This document shows, piece by piece, positions 1 through 4,549 of a stretch of 5,451 nucleotides of DNA (the first letter of the stretch is position 1; each line of letters begins with the position of its first letter). The notes under the pieces are model-generated. The model saw only the letters and a list, made by a program, of their open reading frames with translations, searched no databases and was not told the origin of the DNA. The stretch is taken from assembly GCA_016764955.1 (NCBI GenBank), contig JAESQZ010000235.1, positions 1 through 5,451 of the forward strand, written 5' to 3'. Both the position numbers and the translations under genes were made by a program. The stretch is from Deltaproteobacteria bacterium. Its GTDB lineage: Bacteria > Myxococcota > UBA727 > JABDBI01.

Positions 1-189
1 TCTTCATCCAAACCAAAAAAATCTAAGTACATAACTTATGTGATGATAACCCCAACCCATGGGGAAGAATCAACTAAGCTCAATCGTTGATACGAGCTAG
101 ATGAAATCAAAAGCACTGTTTCTCAGCTTAGTGAAGACCAAATGGGAGTTAGAGGCAGAAGAAGATCCAAATACAGCGTAATGCTGCTT
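1..189. other. Unassigned left edge with short broken reading frames
   Basis: I see no convincing gene here. On the plus strand the frame beginning at base 1 is open from the window edge to a TGA at 88-90, with a Lys/Ser-rich start and the ending ...HGEESTKLNR. It could be the last 29 codons of an upstream gene, but I do not recognise it. After the TGA the same frame is open again (starting YELDEIKSTVSQLSEDQ) and then runs into the repeat. A different frame has a 26-codon ATG ORF at 101-181 (ending WELEAEEDPNTA). These pieces look faintly coding but do not join into one protein, so this may be the end of a gene followed by spacer, or gene debris. A 13-bp palindrome (ACATAA-C-TTATGT, 29-41) is also present, with no known role. 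Confidence 0.3.
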
Positions 190-264
190 TGTCATACCAG
201 CGAAGGCTGGCATCCAGACAACGTTGAGCATAGTGCTGGATCCCGGGTCAAGCCCGGGATGACA
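190..264. repeat. Mosaic dispersed palindromic repeat
   Basis: The two ends are inverted copies: TGTCAT...ATCCAG at 190-217 and CTGGAT...ATGACA at 236-264, separated by an 18-bp loop. The outer six bases of each arm match, but the cores differ. The left arm carries CCAGC-GAAG-GCTGG (197-210). The right arm carries a perfect 8-bp stem, ATCCCGGG-TCAAG-CCCGGGAT (240-260). The left core type recurs at 1019-1093 and the right core type at 5150-5178, so this copy combines two variants of one repeat family. It lies 3 bp past the stop codon of the minus-strand glucosaminidase gene. It could therefore fold in that gene's 3' end, but there is no T-run to make it a classic terminator. Confidence 0.85.
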
Positions 265-267
265 ATG

Positions 268-957
268 TCAAAACATAATATGCTTATATTTCCTAATCGT
301 TTCACGAACTTGGCGAACATAAGTCTCTCTTCGCTGCGAATAATCAACTAAGCCTGCGGATTCTTCATAGCCATTTTTTGGCAAGCCTGCGCGGCGATTT
401 TTTGCTCGAATCTTGCGAAGTTTGGCATATATAGGATTGGTATTGATATCGTGAATATAATCAGCAACAGAAGCCCGGACAGTCGGGTATTTTCGGACTT
501 CATAAGTTGCACCAGCCGGTCGCCTTTTAGGGACAATCCCACATCCTGGTTTAGAGCACCACATGCCAAAATAATTATTGCCTTCGCGAGCAAATCTGGA
601 TCGACCCCATTCAGATTCGATAGCACTTTGAGCAAGCGCTAAATCAACCGCAATAACATCCACGCGATTAAATAATTCAACCCAATTAGGTTTTTTTGGC
701 TGCCAGTCGACTTGATACTTAAACGCAACTGCTTGAACAAAATCAAAGTCTAAATTATCAACCCGTGCTTTTTTAAGCCTTTTACGAGTATCCAAAATAA
801 GATTGTTCTGCGCCTTCACCAAAGGTCTTAAGAGATTAAAAAAGGCTCTTTCTGAATTAAATACTTTTGGTCGTGTGTGTTCAGGTGGCACTCTCATCCA
901 AAACAAGCTTGCTAATAAAAGAACGCCAATAAGAATCGCCAGCCAAGAGTATTTCAT
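268..957 (-). CDS. Bax-like membrane-anchored glucosaminidase (GH73-type)
   Basis: This 229-residue protein probably cleaves N-acetylglucosaminyl bonds of peptidoglycan at the outer face of the cytoplasmic membrane. An N-terminal hydrophobic segment (about residues 5-21) after MKYSW looks like a signal anchor; there is no lipobox. The catalytic domain spans about 100-225. It contains ALAQSAIESEWGRSRFAREGNNYFGMWC (about 107-134), written here as ALAQSAIESEWG followed by RSRFAREGNNYFGMWC. This is the hallmark of the Bax/FlgJ-like glucosaminidases, with Glu114 the likely catalytic acid. Two Cys (134, 139) flank a loop. Later Y-x-V-R-K-Y-P and SVADYIHDINTNPIY agree with E. coli Bax, which is about 270 residues. 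The ATG at 957 has GAGG five bases upstream. It is transcribed divergently from the phosphatase gene, and its stop sits beside a palindromic repeat. The family assignment is firm, but the physiological role is not known. Confidence 0.9.
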   Translation of the reverse strand: MKYSWLAILIGVLLLASLFWMRVPPEHTRPKVFNSERAFFNLLRPLVKAQNNLILDTRKRLKKARVDNLDFDFVQAVAFKYQVDWQPKKPNWVELFNRVDVIAVDLALAQSAIESEWGRSRFAREGNNYFGMWCSKPGCGIVPKRRPAGATYEVRKYPTVRASVADYIHDINTNPIYAKLRKIRAKNRRAGLPKNGYEESAGLVDYSQRRETYVRQVRETIRKYKHIMF

Positions 958-1018
958 AAATGCCTCGAAAGAAGTTTACATCACAGATCGCTTAGTTCGA
1001 AACCAAACACCTCTATTT

Positions 1019-1093
1019 TGTCATGCCAGCGAAAGCTGGTATCCAGCTCAGTCTTCTGGTAGGTTCTGGATGCCAGCCTTCGCTGGAATGACA
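1019..1093. repeat. Full dispersed palindromic repeat in divergent intergenic region
   Basis: Two 28-bp arms, 1019-1046 and 1066-1093, are inverted copies with three mismatches. Each arm itself contains a small hairpin (CCAGCGAAAGCTGG on the left, CCAGCCTTCGCTGG on the right), so the element is a palindrome of palindromes with a 19-bp loop. The left arm matches the left arm of the repeat at 190-217 at almost every base. It occupies over half of the 138-bp gap between the divergent glucosaminidase and phosphatase genes. Its right end is two bases from the phosphatase start codon. No insertion-sequence ORF accompanies it, so it resembles non-autonomous REP/MITE-like or Rickettsia-type palindromic elements. 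That family comparison is my inference. Confidence 0.9.
1085..1088 (+). promoter_or_regulatory. Shine-Dalgarno-like GGAA lying inside the palindromic repeat
   Basis: GGAA sits seven bases before the ATG at 1096 and is part of the right arm of the repeat at 1066-1093. No better ribosome-binding sequence precedes this start. The frame has a TAG at 1060-1062, and there is no other ATG, GTG or TTG between it and 1096, so the start is fixed. If the transcript includes both arms, this site is base-paired within the hairpin. Confidence 0.45.
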
Positions 1094-1095
1094 AC

Positions 1096-1956
1096 ATGAA
1101 ACAATCTGAAATAGACCTAAGTATTGAACTCAAATTAGCCGAATTACTTGCTCGCCAAGCAGGTGAGGCTACTCTAAAGCTTCAGCACCTAGGCGTTGCA
1201 CGCTACAAAGACAATCATGAAGGCCCGGTAACAGAAGGTGACTTAAAAGCTGAAAAAATAATCATTGGCGGAATTCATGAAGCCTTTCCAGAAGACTTAA
1301 TTATCAGCGAAGAAAGCTTTATATCAGGCACCGAAGTTCCCAAAGCGCATCGCATTTGGTTTATCGACCCAATCGACGGCACCAAAAGCTATGTTTCTGG
1401 AGGCGAAGACTATGCCATCATGATCGGCCTTGCAATTGATGGCCGCCCCAAACTTGGCGTCATATTTGCACCTGCTACACAAACTTTATGGCGAGCTCAA
1501 AATGATAATGCCGAACGCATTGAACCCAATGGAAAAATCGTCAAACTCAATGTTCGGGATAAAAAATTAGGCCCAAACGGTTTCCGATTAGCCGTGAGCC
1601 ATCACGCCTCCTCACCCTTTACACACTTTTTAAATGATAACTTACCAGTCGCCAAAGTCATTCGAAAAAGCTCCGTTGGAATTAAAACCGTGCTCGTTGC
1701 CGATGGCCAAGCAGATGCTTACTTAAGCTCAGGAAGAAATATTAAGCTGTGGGACACTTGTGGTCCAGCTGCTATCTTAATAGGGGCCGGGGGGATTTTC
1801 AGCAGCCTGCAATCACAAGAGCTTCAATTTTCGGGTAATATACAGCATGGGATTGAAATTATGGCCGCAACACCGCATGCTGCCTCTTTATTACAAAAGA
1901 AAATCCCTGAGGTTATTAAGCAATGGAATTTATTAAAAAGAACCAAGACACCTTAA
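1096..1956 (+). CDS. Inositol monophosphatase-family phosphatase, CysQ-like
   Basis: This 286-residue protein belongs to the metal-dependent FIG/IMPase superfamily. Members hydrolyse inositol phosphates, 3'-phosphoadenosine 5'-phosphate (CysQ) or related small phosphates. All signature motifs are visible: VTEGD (45-49), SEES with metal-binding Glu72/Glu73, IDPIDGTKSY (90-99) with metal ligands Asp91 and Asp94, and LWDTCGPAAILIGAGG (218-233) with Asp220. The length is typical, there is no signal peptide, and the protein should be cytosolic. The overall pattern favours a 3'(2'),5'-bisphosphate nucleotidase (CysQ-like) over SuhB, but substrate cannot be decided from sequence. The ATG at 1096 is the only start available and lies directly after a palindromic repeat. 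The last 34 bases overlap the next gene, pointing to an operon and translational coupling. Confidence 0.9.
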   Translation: MKQSEIDLSIELKLAELLARQAGEATLKLQHLGVARYKDNHEGPVTEGDLKAEKIIIGGIHEAFPEDLIISEESFISGTEVPKAHRIWFIDPIDGTKSYVSGGEDYAIMIGLAIDGRPKLGVIFAPATQTLWRAQNDNAERIEPNGKIVKLNVRDKKLGPNGFRLAVSHHASSPFTHFLNDNLPVAKVIRKSSVGIKTVLVADGQADAYLSSGRNIKLWDTCGPAAILIGAGGIFSSLQSQELQFSGNIQHGIEIMAATPHAASLLQKKIPEVIKQWNLLKRTKTP

Positions 1957-3014
1957 TTCTAGCCTGCCTTTGGCTATCCATGCTGGTGGGCTTAATTATA
2001 TTGAGAGGTGTTTTACTGCCTTTTATTCTCGCTGCACTCCTAGCCTATGTGCTTCATCCGCTGGTTTCAAAAATTGCTGGGCGCCAAATTAGAGGATTTG
2101 AAATTCCAAGATTTGCAGCGGTTTTGATTATTTATGCCGCAATTGGCGTCTTCATCTACTTATTCTCGGCCTTCTTTTTACCCGAACTATATCGTGAACT
2201 CTTAAAACTCGGCAAAACAGCTACCGATGTCTTGAACTCACTCCATGATGCAGATTTGCAAGACTATGCCGGCCGTATTGAAAGCTTCTTAAGACATTAC
2301 CAGCTGCCTTTTCAAGAAGTTGACATGCTGCAGTTTCTGCGCAACATGCTCGCTGAAATCTCAGAATTCGTACGAGCTCAGTCAGCCAATATTGTCATGG
2401 AACTTCAAGCACTCTTTAAAGGAGTTCTAAGATTCCTATTTGGGTTAATGCTCGTTTTGATGATTGCAGGCTTTGTGTTGGTAGATACAGATCGCATTCG
2501 CCATTTTCTCTTTAGATTGGTCACCCCTAAATCCAGAGCATCTTTCGAAGTCCTACTATCCAGGATTGACAGGGGGCTTTCAGGAGTGGTCCGTGGCCAG
2601 CTGACCATTTGTGTGGTCAATGCCATATTGACCTTTATTGGGCTCATTCTCTTAAAAGTTAAATTTGCCTTTATTTTAGCAACTTTAGCCGGAATTTTCA
2701 GTTTAATTCCCATATTCGGGAGTATTATCAGCACCATCCCAATCACCCTAGTGGCGCTTATGAGCTCATTTTGGACATCACTTTTAGCCCTTTTGTGGAT
2801 AGTTGGCATCCATGCCCTGGAAGCTAATTTTTTGAACCCCAAAATTTTAGGCCATTCTGCCCAAATCCACCCTGTTTTAGTGGTCTTAGCGCTGGTAGCA
2901 GGGGAGCATCACTATGGAATTTTCGGGGCTCTGCTGGCGGTCCCTATTGCCAGTATAGTTTTAACCATGTTTCAATCGTTCCTGGCAAAGGCCAGTAACG
3001 ATGCGAAACCGTAA
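1923..3014 (+). CDS. AI-2E/PerM-family multi-pass membrane protein
   Basis: This 363-residue inner-membrane protein has the plan of the AI-2E transporter (PerM/TqsA/YdiK) family. Hydrophobic segments lie at about 11-29 and 31-47, with another at 65-87. A more hydrophilic stretch (about 90-160) follows, and then further segments occur at about 165-188, 226-270, 272-296 and 315-350. The C-terminal signature is clear: FLNPKILGHSAQIHPVLV split as FLNPKILG (303-310) and IHPVLVVLALVAG (315-327), then YGIFGALLAVPIASI (331-345). Family members export autoinducer-2 or other substrates, or act as ion antiporters, so the substrate here is unknown. The ATG at 1923 is preceded by GAGG ten bases upstream. 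The gene overlaps the phosphatase gene by 34 bases and the TPR gene by 14, so the three are very likely co-transcribed. Confidence 0.92.
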   Translation: MEFIKKNQDTLILACLWLSMLVGLIILRGVLLPFILAALLAYVLHPLVSKIAGRQIRGFEIPRFAAVLIIYAAIGVFIYLFSAFFLPELYRELLKLGKTATDVLNSLHDADLQDYAGRIESFLRHYQLPFQEVDMLQFLRNMLAEISEFVRAQSANIVMELQALFKGVLRFLFGLMLVLMIAGFVLVDTDRIRHFLFRLVTPKSRASFEVLLSRIDRGLSGVVRGQLTICVVNAILTFIGLILLKVKFAFILATLAGIFSLIPIFGSIISTIPITLVALMSSFWTSLLALLWIVGIHALEANFLNPKILGHSAQIHPVLVVLALVAGEHHYGIFGALLAVPIASIVLTMFQSFLAKASNDAKP

Positions 3015-3789
3015 TAGCGAAACACATAATGCAGTTGGACTTGAGTTAGTCACTCGCGGGTGGCATCAAGAAGCTTTATCTCAATTCAATAAAGCAATTG
3101 CAAAAGATCCAAGTTACGCACCTGCCTATGACAACATCGCTTATCTACATGCTGAGCGAGGTGATTTCCTCGAAGCGCTCAAGCTCTACTTGAAAGCACT
3201 GGAGTCAGACCCGGATGACGCAACCATTCAATACAACTTTGGTTGTTTTCTATCTAACTATGCGAACGACATGTCACAGGAAGCTTTTGAATTAGCTACC
3301 AAAGCTGAAGTCGCATTTCCGGAAGCGCATTTTAACCTCGGCCTTACTCTGATGTCGCAAAGCCACCCAGAAGAAGCCATCGGGCAACTTCAAAAGGCTC
3401 AAACGCTTGATCCAGATAATGCTGATATTGCACCTGAGCTTGCAAGCGCTTTTTTAGCAGCTAATCATTTTAGACAAGCCATTCGAGTTTTACGAAAAGC
3501 TGTTCAGAAAAATAAAGAGCATCAGCTGGCCTGGTTCAAACTTGGAAGCTGTTACTTACAACAAGGTATTTTTGGGGAAGCTAATGAAGCACTTTCAAAA
3601 GCTCTCGAGCTAGATCCTCAAGATACTATTTGCATGCTTGAGCTAGCAGCACTTCGCTTTTTTCAAAAGAAATATTACAAAAGTGAGGCCCTGCTGGAAA
3701 AAGCGCTGAAGCTTGATAGAGAAAACGTTCTAAAGCATCTTAGAAAAATGCCTTATTTAAGCAGATTCGCTCATATACTTGATTTGTGA
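3001..3789 (+). CDS. Tetratricopeptide-repeat (TPR) protein
   Basis: This 262-residue protein consists almost entirely of about seven 34-residue TPR units. Approximate spans are 9-42, 43-76, 77-108 (degenerate and shorter), 109-142, 143-176, 177-210 and 211-244. The usual pattern is seen repeatedly: a small residue at position 8, Ala at position 20, and DP near the end (for example KDPSYAPA, SDPDDATI, LDPDNADI, LDPQDTI). There is no signal peptide or membrane segment, so it is probably a soluble scaffold. Its partners cannot be named. The ATG at 3001 has AAAGG nine bases upstream and lies inside the end of the membrane-protein gene. The last 33 bases overlap the convergent fic gene, leaving no room for a terminator between them. 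Confidence 0.9.
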   Translation: MRNRNSETHNAVGLELVTRGWHQEALSQFNKAIAKDPSYAPAYDNIAYLHAERGDFLEALKLYLKALESDPDDATIQYNFGCFLSNYANDMSQEAFELATKAEVAFPEAHFNLGLTLMSQSHPEEAIGQLQKAQTLDPDNADIAPELASAFLAANHFRQAIRVLRKAVQKNKEHQLAWFKLGSCYLQQGIFGEANEALSKALELDPQDTICMLELAALRFFQKKYYKSEALLEKALKLDRENVLKHLRKMPYLSRFAHILDL

Positions 3790-4533
3790 CTCTAAACAAG
3801 AGTCCATGTTATCTAGTAAGAATTCTCTTAGAGATTCCTGCCCTGATCTAAGCGACTCATAGTAGCGCTGCCGCTCGCTACCATGAATAATCGCAGAACT
3901 ATAGCCTCCCTGCCTCAAGAAGCTGTTCATATACAAACGGCCAAGTTTCCCTGAGCCTTCTAAGAAGGGAAAAACACGCATGAACTTCGTGTGAAATATA
4001 ACAGCCTGATTAATAGGGTGCTGCGCTTTAAATTCGGGGTGTTCCGTTTGCTTGCAAAGCTCTTGGAGCTTGGACTTAATGCGTACCGGCTCCATCAAGT
4101 CATGCAAGTAGGTACCATGCAGCGGGATAATTCGTCGGAATTGGCCCGTCTCACGCTTGCAAACGTTTTCGTAAAGCTCACAGTGAAGCTTAACCACATC
4201 GTCATAGCGAATTTTCTTTGGCTGATAAGCTTGTGACTCACCAAGGCACATATTCTGAAATAGCTTTCGATGATTCTTAATCTCGTGCATGATCCGGTTC
4301 TTAAAAATACTTAAGCGAATCTTAGACTCAAAAGCGATGTAAATATCTTCATTGCTAATGACCTGACCATCTAGAGCTGAGTCATGCATCACGTACGCCC
4401 GGCTACACATATCCTGGAATTTGTGATTAAAGTCCTCAGACTTATTTTTTAAAGTATCTTTTAAATTTTGAACTTTTTCCTCGATGGCGAAAAAGCGTTC
4501 CCGAACGTCAAAGTCGTCGAACTCGAAAAACAT
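3757..4533 (-). CDS. Fic-domain protein with degenerate catalytic motif
   Basis: Numbering here is from the ATG at 4569. Positions 190-222 read AVIFHTKFMRVFPF then LEGSGKLGRLYMNSFLRQGG, which aligns with the Fic signature HPFxxGNGRxxR and its flanks. The catalytic His is Phe200 (codon at 3970-3972), Asn is Ser206, the first Arg is Lys208, and the last Arg211 is kept. Upstream, LHCELYENV and GQFRRIIPLHG (142-152) match the Fic substrate-loop region. DSALDGQVIS (63-72) matches the place of the (S/T)xxxE(G/N) inhibitory helix, but with Asp for Ser and for Glu. Normal Fic enzymes transfer AMP or related groups to proteins; without the His this one is probably inactive or different. Two starts are possible, 4569 and 4533, and neither has a good Shine-Dalgarno. 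I prefer 4533 because the extra 12 residues are antisense to the hemY start. Confidence 0.85.
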   Translation of the reverse strand: MFFEFDDFDVRERFFAIEEKVQNLKDTLKNKSEDFNHKFQDMCSRAYVMHDSALDGQVISNEDIYIAFESKIRLSIFKNRIMHEIKNHRKLFQNMCLGESQAYQPKKIRYDDVVKLHCELYENVCKRETGQFRRIIPLHGTYLHDLMEPVRIKSKLQELCKQTEHPEFKAQHPINQAVIFHTKFMRVFPFLEGSGKLGRLYMNSFLRQGGYSSAIIHGSERQRYYESLRSGQESLREFLLDNMDSCLESQIKYMSESA

Positions 4534-4535
4534 TT

Positions 4536-4539
4536 GGAG
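4536..4539 (+). promoter_or_regulatory. Shine-Dalgarno GGAG for hemY
   Basis: GGAG lies ten bases before the ATG at 4550. A TAA at 4544-4546 in the same frame rules out any earlier start, so this fixes the hemY N-terminus. The site lies three bases beyond the preferred fic start codon (4533), so it occupies the few bases between the two opposed starts. Confidence 0.7.
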
Positions 4540-4549
4540 ACTATAAAGA

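Noticed and set aside
88..90. TGA read as tryptophan to join the two left-edge frames
   Set aside because: All well-supported genes here use TGG for Trp and two end sensibly at TGA, so a changed genetic code is not supported.
240..260. Right arm of the repeat as a rho-independent terminator for the glucosaminidase gene
   Set aside because: The stem is strong, but no T-run follows on the minus strand, so it is annotated only as a repeat.
142..351. 69-codon plus-strand frame
   Set aside because: Its middle is translated palindromic repeat and its end is antisense to the glucosaminidase gene.
348..642. Open frames of 95 codons (minus) and 63 codons (plus) inside the glucosaminidase gene
   Set aside because: They overlap conserved catalytic-domain codons in other frames and show no family features.
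803..1099. 98-codon plus-strand frame before the phosphatase gene
   Set aside because: It is antisense to the glucosaminidase N-terminus and then translates the repeat at 1019-1093. There are no protein features.
2405..2842. 145-codon minus-strand open frame
   Set aside because: It lies wholly inside the well-supported membrane-protein gene, has no recognisable domain, and is what the reverse strand of such a gene produces by chance.
3788..3804. GACTC-TAAACAA-GAGTC hairpin after the TPR stop codon
   Set aside because: Only five base pairs, no following T-run, and it lies within the fic coding sequence, so it is not a convincing terminator.
3991..4236. 81-codon plus-strand frame
   Set aside because: It is antisense to the conserved Fic core and has no own signal.
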